Source of the DNA: Hepatocystis sp. ex Piliocolobus tephrosceles
Taxonomy: Eukaryota; Apicomplexa; Aconoidasida; Haemosporida; Plasmodiidae
Direction: 5' to 3'
Assembly (NCBI GenBank): GCA_902459845.2
Contig: CABPSV020000249.1
Span: forward strand, 7,610-21,188
Length of the DNA: 13,579 nt
The notes under the pieces are model-generated. The model worked only from the letters and a program-made list of their open reading frames with translations, made no database searches and was not told where the DNA came from. Below are positions 1 to 7,853 of this stretch, piece by piece (position 1 is the first letter of the stretch; every line of letters begins with the position of its first letter). Position numbers and translations under genes: made by a program.

Positions 1-673
1 TTTTTTTTTTTTTTTTTTTTTTTTTTTTTCGAATATTTTTTTGAACGACATGAAAAAAAAAAAAAAAAAATGGAGGAAAACTATTTTGTAATGTTATAAT
101 TCCTTCTCTCTTTTTTTTTTGTTTATCACATATGTACGGATGTATATATAAATGAAACAAAATTTTAAAACGACATTATTATCATGTTTACATATTTCAT
201 ATGTTTTTCATGTTTTATTTATTTTTTTTTTTAGTAAATATTATACTACACATAGGTGTATATATATATATATATATTTGCGTATACGTAATATTTACAG
301 ACGCATATTTGAGTTACTACTACCCCTTACGTAGATTTAGTAGAATATATAAATACAAGCTTCAAATACTTTAAATTTTTAATATTTTTTTACAAAAGAA
401 ATTAAAAAACTTTTTTTGACAAAGAAGAAAAAAAAAAATACTATATACTTTAAAATTATATTTTAAAAAAATAAATAAAAGATTTTTAGCATTTATATGG
501 GTTATATATATATTTAAAGTTTTTTTTTTTTTTTTTTTTATTCCACTATATTTTATATTAATGCCGTTTAGTTTTGTGAGTGCAGTTTAACCACAAATAC
601 GCATACACATTCACATATAATATAATATAATATATTATATTATATATCTGTATATAATTACCTAAGCACAAAA
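1..673. other. AT-rich 5' flank of the kinase gene, no gene seen
   Basis: This stretch holds homopolymer runs (T at 1-29, A at 53-70, T near 522-539), short TA tracts (for example near 258-278) and a near-palindromic TAATA/TATTA block around 618-648. It ends at the ATG of the kinase gene at 674. The only open frame, at 152-334, encodes Tyr/Ile-rich low-complexity peptide with no recognisable domain, so I treat it as non-coding. It probably holds the promoter and 5' untranslated region of the kinase, but I see no specific regulatory motif. Confidence 0.6.
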
Positions 674-1411
674 ATGAACGAATCGACGAATAGTCCACTC
701 AAGGCAACATGTAGAGACATGGCCTTGAAAAGTAGTTTGCATTCTTTTACTTTTAGTCTAAAAGACTTTGACATTGCTGGGTTTTTGGTAAACACGGGAT
801 TACATCAAAATATATGTACATATGTATATATATATGCGCGTGTTACATATGTAGGGTTTTTGTTATACATGTTTACAAAAATAAAAATACATAACCATAC
901 AAAAATATTACTTTTATTTTTTATACATTTTTATATGGTTTGCTATAGGGAGATGGTGCTCATGGTAGCGTTTTTTTGGCATGTGAAAGAAGAACAAATT
1001 TCATTTGTGTTTTAAAATGCATATCCAAATCACACCTTGTTAAGTAAGTCTAACAATATAGTTGTCTTTATCTTTCAAAGAAGAGGGGAAAACGTTCATA
1101 CGTACATACATATACACAAACATATACATAAACATATTTAGTTATATTTATATATATAATATTCACTATCTCTTTGTAGCAGTAACACAACTATACTAGT
1201 TATACGACAAAAGTTTCTTTTTTAATATTTTAAAAAGTGATTTTATGTAGTTATAATTATGTTTGTGCATTAATGTCTATTCATGCCCACTCACCCATCT
1301 CTATTTATCCTCATTTTTTATAAAGGAGTACACAAGAAGCGCTATTAAGAAAAGAAATTGAATTACAAGCTCATTTGAAACATCCTCATATAGCCTGGTA
1401 TGAACACAATA

Positions 1412-1442
<31 letters not shown>

Positions 1443-2313
1443 TTATAATATATGCACAAAAATAAACACGGTTTATTTATTTGATTTTTTTTTTTTTTTT
1501 TCTCCTTCCTCCTCATTTTTATACCTGTTCAGCATGTACACATGGTTCCACACAAACAGCCACGTTTTTTTTGTTATGGAGTACTGCTCTAACGGAGATC
1601 TTTTCACTTACCTAAATGAACACGGCCCGTTTTCTGAAAAGAAAGTAGCTGAAATGTTATTTGAAATAATTTGGGCTATAAGAACATGTCATGACAAAAG
1701 AATTGCGCATTTAGATTTAAAACCAGAAAATGTATTAGTAAACCATGAAGAAAAATGTAAACTAGCTGATTTTGGATTATCTGCACACATTGGATCGAAA
1801 CATAAAAAAAAAGGTATCTCGCATTATAGAGGTACACATGATTATTGGTCTCCTGAACAATGTGCAAGACATCAGAAAAAAAAACAGAATTTTGGAGAAT
1901 TTGATCAAAAAACAGATATATGGACACTTGGCATATTAGCTTTTGAATTAAAATTTGGAAGACCACCATTTGGATCTACTAATGAAGAAAAGGAAAGTAA
2001 AATAATGAATAGAATACAAGAGTATCATTGGAGTCAATTGTTTTTTGAAAATAACAAACATGATTTAATTAATAATTTATCAACAGAATTTAAAAGTTTT
2101 TTAAATTTATGTTTAGATAAAAATCCACAAAAAAGACCAACAGCTGAAGCATTAATTCAACATCCATTTATTTTTATTCATAATAAAAATAGACCTTGTA
2201 TTAAATCTTATGCTACACAACCTAGAGGTAAACAAGGTCCTAAATTGAGTCACAAAGGATTTAATGAGCAAGATGGTTCATTTTTAACACCAATATGGTT
2301 TCATAATAAATGA
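674..2313 (+). CDS. ARK1: Aurora-related Ser/Thr protein kinase (ARK1-like), four exons
   Basis: Protein kinase expected to phosphorylate Ser/Thr substrates in mitosis or schizogony. Exons 674-787, 949-1043, 1326-1397 and 1533-2313 join in phase (donors GTAAAC, GTAAGT, GTATGA; acceptors ATAG, AAAG, TCAG) to give 353 residues. Visible landmarks are the Gly-rich loop GDGAHG (39-44) starting exactly at exon 2, the ATP-binding Lys in VLK (61), the helix-C Glu in RKEIE (about 80), the catalytic loop HLDLKPEN (153-160, Asp155), DFG (173-175) and SPE (200-202). The segments HLKHPHIACMYTWFH and RGTHDYWSPE resemble Aurora kinases (HLRHPNILRLYGYF, CGTLDY-PPE). It is short, almost only kinase domain, with an approximately 38-residue N-terminal extension and a short basic tail. 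HRD is changed to HLD, and the usual activating Thr position appears to be His191 after Ser190. The ATG at 674 is the first in frame. Kinase assignment is very sure; Aurora subtype and the ARK1 symbol rest on local similarity and remembered synteny. Confidence 0.85.
788..948 (+). other. Kinase intron 1
   Basis: The intron begins GTAAAC and ends CTATAG. Removing it joins DIAGFL to GDGAHGSVFLA, restoring the kinase Gly-rich loop in phase 0. Reading through it instead gives low-complexity peptide. It contains a short TA run near 825-836. Confidence 0.9.
1044..1325 (+). other. Kinase intron 2
   Basis: The donor is GTAAGT and the acceptor is TATAAAG. Splicing is phase 2 and rebuilds a Lys codon, giving HLVK-STQEALLRKEIELQ. 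This restores helix C with its conserved Glu. Confidence 0.88.
1398..1532 (+). other. Kinase intron 3 with (TA)n and poly-T tract
   Basis: The donor is GTATGA and the acceptor is CTGTTCAG. The intron carries a (TA)n run around 1409-1433, then T-rich sequence and a C/T-rich tract before the acceptor. Splicing rebuilds a Cys codon and gives HPHIA-C-MYTWF, matching the kinase pattern HPNI-x-x-x-Y-x-x-F. Although 1375-2313 is open in one frame, reading through the intron would insert repetitive Tyr/Ile/Phe in the N-lobe. Confidence 0.9.
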
Positions 2314-2334
2314 AATAAAAGGTTGAATTTTAGG

Positions 2335-2337
<3 letters not shown>

Positions 2338-2379
<42 letters not shown>
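2338..2379. repeat. 42-nt poly-T run
   Basis: An uninterrupted T run starts 24 bases after the kinase stop codon. Its length is likely to vary between isolates and between assemblies. Confidence 0.95.
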
Positions 2380-2381
<2 letters not shown>

Positions 2382-2789
2382 TAAGGGGAAAAACATACTT
2401 TTTTTTTTTTGGGGTGTTCGCATTTATTATCAAACTGACATATTTAAGTATGTAACACTATAACGTTTATGCGCATTTTATTCATATTTTTTTTTACCAC
2501 ATTTTATCTGCGTTTTATATACATCTTATTTTTTTTTTATAATAATTTTATCTAAATTTTTAAGAATCCCTTTTTTTATTTTTTTTTTTTTACGTGCACT
2601 TTTTTATGTAAATTTTTTTTTTTTTTTTCGTCATGGACAGTAAAGTACGTATATTTATATATACTCGATTTACGCCTTTATTTACACTCTGATATAAAAA
2701 TAGATTGTGTTCCATTCCATACACATTTACAATACACGTGTTGTAAAGTGCTGACATGTATGTTATTATATATGCGGAGTAAATGTGCT

Positions 2790-2791
<2 letters not shown>

Positions 2792-2823
<32 letters not shown>
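2792..2823. repeat. (TA)n dinucleotide repeat
   Basis: About sixteen TA units lie in the convergent spacer. A similar tract occurs at 7768-7792, and others lie in the introns near 1409 and 13049. Confidence 0.95.
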
Positions 2824-2826
<3 letters not shown>

Positions 2827-2868
2827 GCGCGAGTAGCTACATTCTTTTCCTTTTTTCGTTTTTTTTTC

Positions 2869-2869
<1 letters not shown>

Positions 2870-2916
<47 letters not shown>
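2870..2916. repeat. 47-nt poly-T run
   Basis: This uninterrupted T run is flanked by shorter T blocks broken by single C or CG. It is among the longest homopolymers in the window. Confidence 0.95.
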
Positions 2917-3113
2917 CTTTTTTTTTTTCTTTTTAAATTAATACTCACTATTATATATTTCTTATGAATGTAAAAAAAAATCAAAGTAAAGACATATTTA
3001 ATTGTTTTTTATGTAATAAAATACAGCTGTTTTTTCTTTTTTTTTTTTTTTTTAAGTATTATGCTATATTATAATCATTGTGGCAAAAAAAAAAAAAAAA
3101 AGAGCGTTCACAC

Positions 3114-3115
<2 letters not shown>

Positions 3116-3154
<39 letters not shown>
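3116..3154. repeat. 39-nt poly-A run
   Basis: An uninterrupted A run in the convergent spacer, opposite in sense to the T runs upstream of it. Confidence 0.95.
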
Positions 3155-3158
<4 letters not shown>

Positions 3159-3314
3159 GCTAATATAGTTACTTATTTGGAAAGAGTAAAAAAAATGTGT
3201 TTATAAAGGTAGACATGTTACGAGCTTATTCATGCACATACACACATATACATATGTATTACGTCAAAAAAAAAAAAAAAAAAAAAAAAACTACATATAA
3301 CAATTACACATAAC

Positions 3315-3379
3315 ACCTATACATAATACCTAAACATAATACCTACACATAACACCTACATATAACACCTACACATAAC
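3315..3379. repeat. 13-bp tandem repeat, about five copies
   Basis: The unit ACCTACACATAAC recurs at 3315, 3328, 3341, 3354 and 3367 with one or two substitutions per copy. It lies about 30 bases beyond the stop codon of the EF-hand gene, so it probably falls in that gene's 3' untranslated region. Confidence 0.9.
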
Positions 3380-3411
3380 TACACATAAAACATTTACTAC
3401 CTCAAAAAAAA

Positions 3412-3891
3412 TTAATTATTAGCTATAGCATTTTTAAATTCTTCTATCCTCATGATATCATCATTATTCATATCCATCATATTAAATATATCTTTTAAAG
3501 TTTCTTCATTAAATTCATTTTCGAATTCTTTAGCTGCATGTATAAAATCTTTACTTGTTATAAACCCTTTTTTATTAGTATCTATCAATTCAAATAAACC
3601 TTTTATTTTTTCTTTAGATTTAAAATTATTAATATCACAATTTAAATATTCTAAAAAATCATCAAATGTTATTGTACTACCATAATAATCAAAAAAACAT
3701 AACAGATCTTCACATATTTCTTTGTTATGATTTCGGATTAAATATTTTTCTAAAACTTGTATAGATAAATTTGTATTTTTATTTTTTATGATTTTATTGA
3801 ACATAAATTCTAGGTTATTTATTTCATCAGTTTTTAGGTACTTGTATTTTTCTTCTTTCGGTTTATTTGTTGATTCATTAGTGCGTTCCAT
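3412..3891 (-). CDS. Centrin/calmodulin-like EF-hand protein
   Basis: A single-exon gene of 159 residues starting with MERTNES at 3891 and ending with TAA at 3412. Its size suits the calmodulin/centrin family. The second half holds two convincing EF-hands. One has the loop DTNKKGFITSKD at about residues 104-115, followed by FIHAAKEFENEFNEETL, which resembles the centrin stretch LKRVAKELGENLTDEEL. The other has the loop DMNNDDIMRIEE at about 140-151. The first half has two degenerate hands; the second reads FDYYGSTITFDDF and lacks a normal loop. Calcium is therefore probably bound only by the C-terminal lobe. Centrin-like proteins work at microtubule-organising centres, but a calmodulin-like or myosin light-chain role is also possible. 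The long N-terminal charged extension lacks cysteines and membrane segments. Confidence 0.85.
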   Translation of the reverse strand: MERTNESTNKPKEEKYKYLKTDEINNLEFMFNKIIKNKNTNLSIQVLEKYLIRNHNKEICEDLLCFFDYYGSTITFDDFLEYLNCDINNFKSKEKIKGLFELIDTNKKGFITSKDFIHAAKEFENEFNEETLKDIFNMMDMNNDDIMRIEEFKNAIANN

Positions 3892-4046
3892 TTTTAATTA
3901 ATCTTTTGGTGAATTTCTCCTAAATTTTTTTTTTTTTTTTTTTTTTTTTTACATTTACCTGTACAATTATTTTTATACTAATTTATTTAGTTAATTCTCT
4001 TTTACCAATTGAAAAAAGGGAAGAAGATGTGGTTAGGGAAAAAAAG

Positions 4047-4080
<34 letters not shown>

Positions 4081-4508
4081 TAAAGGCAAAAATAAAATGT
4101 GATATGCGTTGAACTAATTATACAGTAATTTATTCATAATATTAGGTAGTTATATGTTAAGCCAGTCGCACAGAATGAAAAAAAAAAAAAAAAAAAAAAC
4201 ATTTGTATATTTTTATGTGTAAAAAAATTAAAAAGAAAAAATAAAAAAAACACAGAAATACAACAAAAAGACAAGTGACACTGACGTATATATTTAGGTA
4301 TGTCTTTATATCGGTATGTATTTATATCGGTATGTATTTATATAGGTATGTATTTATATCGGTATATATTTATATAGGTATGTATCTATAGATGTATGTA
4401 TTTATATAGGTATGTATTTATAGATGTGGATATTCAAAAGGAACGTAATGTAAAATTAAATATATAGGGACTAAAAAAAAAAGAAAAATTACACATATTA
4501 TGTGTTAA
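3892..4508. other. Intergenic spacer between EF-hand and cyclin-box genes, no gene seen
   Basis: Both flanking genes lie on the minus strand, so this holds the upstream region of the EF-hand gene and the 3' region of the cyclin-box gene. It contains a T run near 3927-3950, A runs near 4048-4077 and 4178-4199, and a 16-bp tandem repeat at 4297-4428. I see no RNA gene or conserved open frame. Confidence 0.65.
4297..4428. repeat. 16-bp tandem repeat, about eight copies
   Basis: The unit GGTATGTATTTATATC and its one- or two-base variants (TATAGG, TATAGATG) repeat in register for about 130 bases. The repeat lies about 80 bases beyond the stop codon of the cyclin-box gene. It is a typical minisatellite in an AT-rich spacer. 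Confidence 0.9.
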
Positions 4509-4584
4509 TCATACATAGTTTAAATATTTTGTACATAAATATGCATCTTCTGATATACCATATACATCTTCAAATTTTAATTCC

Positions 4585-4619
<35 letters not shown>

Positions 4620-6593
4620 TATTATTGTTTATACATACATACTTACACAATTGCGTGCTCGCACAAGTATATACTAAAAAAAAAAAAAAAATAATAAGCA
4701 AACACAAACAAACAGATAAATAATAAACTACCTTCGATTCTAAGTACTGATATATGTGCGGACGTATATGCTCATACGAATGTTGCAGTGTAAATTCTAA
4801 AAGGCGATAAACAAAAAATTCCACGGAAAATATTAAAGAAGGAGTTAAGTCTTCTTTTTTATCTAATTTTTGAATATGTACAAGTAATTTGTCTAATATT
4901 TCAAGGTTCTCGTGTTGGTAAAACTTCAGTGATAAAATAAGACACGTAGCTACATAAAGTTTTCGATTACGTTTATGAACATACCCTTTAATTACAAGTC
5001 TTTCGAAAAATACCCATGCACATGCAATGGTAGATATATCAATCTCCGGTATATCGTTGATTATATTAAAAATATCTATTTTTAAATTTCTTAATTTTGA
5101 TAAAGTTAATGATTTGTGTATCCAAGGGTTTATTTCACTAAATAATTGATTAACTTCTTTTTTTAATAATTTCGGTTTTACAAAAGGAATAATAGAAACA
5201 TTATAACTTTGTAAAAACATGACAGTATGATATTTCCCTTGTCTATATCTCGGATTGAATAAACAAAAAGCATCATACTCTTGTTTACTTGGTGTTAATA
5301 AGTATTCATAAGATATTCCTTTTTTTTTTTTTTTTCTTTCTTTTTCTCTTTCTTTTTCTCTTTCTCTTTCTCTTTCTCTTTCTCTTTCTTTTTCCCTTTT
5401 TTTTTTTTTTTTTTTGGTAACCCAAAGAGGGAGTGGGAGATGGAGAAACCAATACACAATTATGTTTTTTATCTGCATCTTTTGATGCATATGTATAATT
5501 GTTATGTTCATCTTCTGAGTCTGTTTTCGTTTTTTTAGGTAACCCTGTTTCTAAGTTTGGCTTCGTTTTTTTATAATTTTTTTTTTTTTTTTTATTACAA
5601 CTATCGCTACTACTGTTTCCACTACTATTATTTGTTTTAGTCTTTACTTTTTTATTACTTTTAAATACATCATTTCTTTTATAACTACTGAGTTGATTAC
5701 CAGTATGTTTATTTTTTTTTTTACGATAATAACTATTATTATTATTATTACTATTATATAATAGTATATTTTTTTCGACATTTAGTGCAACATGTGGATG
5801 GTTTACACTTTTATTTTTAATGTTAATTTTTTTTTTTTTTCCTTGACTATTTCTGAACAGGTATCTGACAAAAAAATCACGAATACCATTATTTTTATTT
5901 TTTTTTTTAATATTACTACTGTTACTACTTGTACTACTACTAGTACTACTGCTATTACTACTATAACCATTATTAACAATTTGTTCATTTTCAATAACAT
6001 ATTTTTTACTTTGGCAATTTAAATTAGCTAAATTAAATTTATATTTAGAAGAAAAAAAATGTTTGTAGTTTAACGATTCATGTAAAGAATACTCCTTGTA
6101 AGGTTTGAATGTTAGACATATATTATGATTATTTTGGTAACATAAAAATAATTTATATATATTATTATTTTTTATATTTGAATATGTTTTACTATAATTA
6201 TTGTTATAGTTATTTTTTCCAACTCTTTTATTATTATTATTATTACTACTGTTAAATTTGTTCAATATGTTAGGTATAATTTTTGTACCATTAACAGTAG
6301 TCTTAAATTTATTTTTATTCTTATCCTTAGTTTTAGTTTTATAATAGTATGTGACTTCATTGTTATATACATTTAAATAAGAGTCAATGTACTTTTCGTT
6401 TTCTTTTTTTGTAACTCTTTTATCAGTACTGTTTTTTTTATCATTATTTTTGTTGTATTTTCTTGACCCTTCACTAATACTGGAATTACTACTACTACTG
6501 TTACTACTTCTACTACTACTACTACTACTGGTACTACTGGTACTACTTGTACTACTTGTACTACTACTGGTACTCCTACTGCTACTGCTATCG

Positions 6594-6626
<33 letters not shown>

Positions 6627-6733
6627 TCACCAACATTGTACCTCTTGTTTTTCGTTTCAACAACACTATTTAAAAACTCTTTTGCATCTTCAAAAAAATT
6701 CTCGTAAACGCAAAATAAATCAGATTCTTTCAT
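4509..6733 (-). CDS. CABLES-like cyclin-box protein with low-complexity N-terminus; frame break near 5306-5511
   Basis: Probable regulator of a cyclin-dependent kinase. The start is ATG at 6733 (MKESDLFCVYENFFEDAKEFLN). Next comes a poly-Ser region (about 6482-6632), Asn-rich stretches and a Lys-rich linker. The conserved part lies at about 4732-5310 in another frame. It holds HTVMFLQSYNVSIIPFVKPK, LTLSKLRNLKIDIFNIIN and TIACAWVFFERLVIKG, then RNRKLYVATCLILSLKF and FFVYRLLEFTLQHS. These line up well with the cyclin-box end of animal CABLES proteins (YVYFEKLV-G, NRKLCAGACVLLAAK, EF-VL-ALEFALH). A 148-nt intron (4584-4731, donor GTAGTT, acceptor TTACAG) leads to a last exon at 4509-4583 encoding 24 residues ending NYV. 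The N-terminal and conserved frames differ by one base. The switch must lie within the poly-A/GAAA tract or in an unrecognised intron. CABLES assignment is from remembered family patterns; the cyclin-box fold is surer than the subfamily. Confidence 0.75.
4584..4731 (-). other. Last intron of the cyclin-box gene
   Basis: On the minus strand it begins GTAGTT after QYLESK and ends TTTTTTACAG before GAATTAAAATTTGAAG, in phase 0. Splicing replaces a hydrophobic low-complexity tail with the short ordinary tail ELKFEDVYGISEDAYL, then CTKYLNYV and stop. A T run on the coding strand sits directly before the acceptor. Confidence 0.75.
5320..5415. repeat. Poly-T / CTTT microsatellite / poly-T block
   Basis: Sixteen T (5320-5335), a CTTT/CTTTTT microsatellite (5336-5396) and nineteen T (5397-5415). 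On the coding strand it is a pure purine tract encoding Lys/Arg/Glu. The two open frames of the cyclin-box gene overlap here, so it is the most likely place for the frame change. Confidence 0.95.
6482..6632 (-). repeat. Poly-Ser coding trinucleotide repeat
   Basis: The repeated coding-strand triplet AGT (ACT on the plus strand), with occasional Arg, Asp and Thr codons, encodes a Ser-dominated tract near the N-terminus of the cyclin-box protein. Asn runs of AAT codons follow further along. Such tracts are common insertions in Plasmodium proteins. Confidence 0.9.
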
Positions 6734-6753
6734 TTATGTTGTTTTATTTTGTT

Positions 6754-6789
6754 ATGTACTTGTGAATGTACTTGTGAATGTACTTGTAT
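6754..6789. repeat. 12-bp tandem repeat, three copies, before the cyclin-box start
   Basis: The unit ATGTACTTGTGA is present twice exactly and once with a changed end. It begins about 20 bases upstream of the minus-strand ATG at 6733, so it is probably in the 5' untranslated region. Confidence 0.85.
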
Positions 6790-6860
6790 TTGTGCTTTTT
6801 TTTTATGCTCTAACGAGTTTATCCAATTTATTTATTTGTGTAACATACATATAAATATAC

Positions 6861-6926
6861 ATGTATATATAAATAAATATATATGTATATATAAATAAAT
6901 ATATATGTATATATAAATATATATAC
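6861..6926. repeat. 22-bp tandem repeat, three copies
   Basis: An AT-only unit starting ATGTATATATAAATAAAT recurs at 6861, 6883 and 6905. It lies upstream of the cyclin-box gene. Confidence 0.85.
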
Positions 6927-7156
6927 ATGCATAAGACTAAAACGACATTCAAAAAAAGAAAGTAATATTTTTCTTACTACAGTTATACTTTAAGGAGATA
7001 TATTTATTGTTAATTATGTTAAGTTTAAAAAAGATGTAAAACTGTAAAGTTATATATGTGAAAATGGAGGGGAATAAAATCATTTTATTTGGTAAAACAC
7101 TTATGCATTTCTTGTTAATGCAAAACTAAAAAGAAAAGCAAAGGGGAAAAACGGAG

Positions 7157-7204
<48 letters not shown>
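7157..7204. repeat. 48-nt poly-A run
   Basis: This is the longest uninterrupted homopolymer in the window. Confidence 0.95.
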
Positions 7205-7207
<3 letters not shown>

Positions 7208-7410
7208 TACCTTACTATAGCTTAGTATAGTATGGTATAGTGTACTACAGCACAACACTGTATAATAACAAAAGAAAAATATACATTTAGAACGTTTAAC
7301 ACGTTTAACATTTTTAACATTTTTATGTGTATGCGTCTTTTTGACAAGTGCTCAAGTAGAGCATGTTCGTGTGTGTTCCGAAAAAGAGTACCAGTCGGTA
7401 AATTATACAA

Positions 7411-7441
<31 letters not shown>

Positions 7442-7600
7442 TACGTATTATATATTACGTATTATATGTTATATATTATATATATAATATGTATATAATA
7501 TATGCACATGTTTGTTTTAATTTTTTTTTGGTGTTTAAAACATTTTTTGCTTCTATTAAAAGCCCATTATGTTATTTTTGCTCATATGTGTTTGATACTA

Positions 7601-7604
<4 letters not shown>

Positions 7605-7644
<40 letters not shown>
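7605..7644. repeat. 40-nt poly-A run
   Basis: An uninterrupted A run, 209 bases beyond the stop codon of the large NDK-related gene on its 3' side. Confidence 0.95.
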
Positions 7645-7647
<3 letters not shown>

Positions 7648-7763
7648 TTTATATAGTGCTCATAGTTTTGAAAAAAAAAAAAAAAAAAGCAAAAAGAAAA
7701 CTCACACATAAACATTTGTGCAAAAGCGTATATAATTTTGTTATATAGTGATTTATTTGTTAG

Positions 7764-7798
<35 letters not shown>

Positions 7799-7853
7799 GT
7801 GGTCGTTCATTGTCCCATTTATTCATACCACTTCCTCATCCGCTCGTACAAAC

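Larger units (their letters stand above)
2314..3411. other. Convergent intergenic spacer, no gene seen
   Basis: This stretch lies between the 3' end of the kinase gene and the 3' end of the EF-hand gene. It has T runs at 2338-2379 and 2870-2916, a (TA)n tract at 2792-2823, an A run at 3116-3154, and a 13-bp tandem repeat at 3315-3379. Open frames here are homopolymer Phe, Lys or Tyr/Ile translations. It must contain both 3' untranslated regions, but no terminator or polyadenylation site can be picked out of such sequence with confidence. Confidence 0.7.
6734..7853. other. Intergenic spacer of 1.1 kb, no gene seen
   Basis: This lies between the start of the cyclin-box gene and the stop of the large NDK-related gene, both on the minus strand. 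It should hold the promoter of the former and the 3' untranslated region of the latter. Contents include a 12-bp repeat at 6754-6789, a 22-bp repeat at 6861-6926, A runs at 7157-7204 and 7605-7644, TA/TATA palindromic sequence at 7430-7510, and a (TA)n tract at 7768-7792. The less AT-rich patch at about 7325-7400 has no convincing open frame or tRNA fold. Confidence 0.65.

Noticed and set aside
674..1015. 113-residue unspliced product of kinase exon 1
   Set aside because: The frame leaves the kinase pattern exactly at GTAAAC and exon 2 resumes it after CTATAG, so this is read-through of intron 1.
1676..1969. 97-residue minus-strand open frame
   Set aside because: Antisense to the kinase catalytic domain exon, whose coding frame is clearly conserved.
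3315..4428. CRISPR-like or telomere-like reading of the short tandem repeats
   Set aside because: Units are contiguous without unique spacers and do not match telomeric repeat; they are ordinary minisatellites in a eukaryotic genome.
6373..6707. Val-rich and Leu-rich open frames on both strands
   Set aside because: These are alternative-frame translations of the poly-Ser trinucleotide repeat.
7349..7363. Small hairpin TGCTC-AAGTA-GAGCA in the less AT-rich patch of the 6734-7853 spacer
   Set aside because: A five-base-pair stem is expected by chance, and I see no tRNA, snoRNA or other RNA signature around it.
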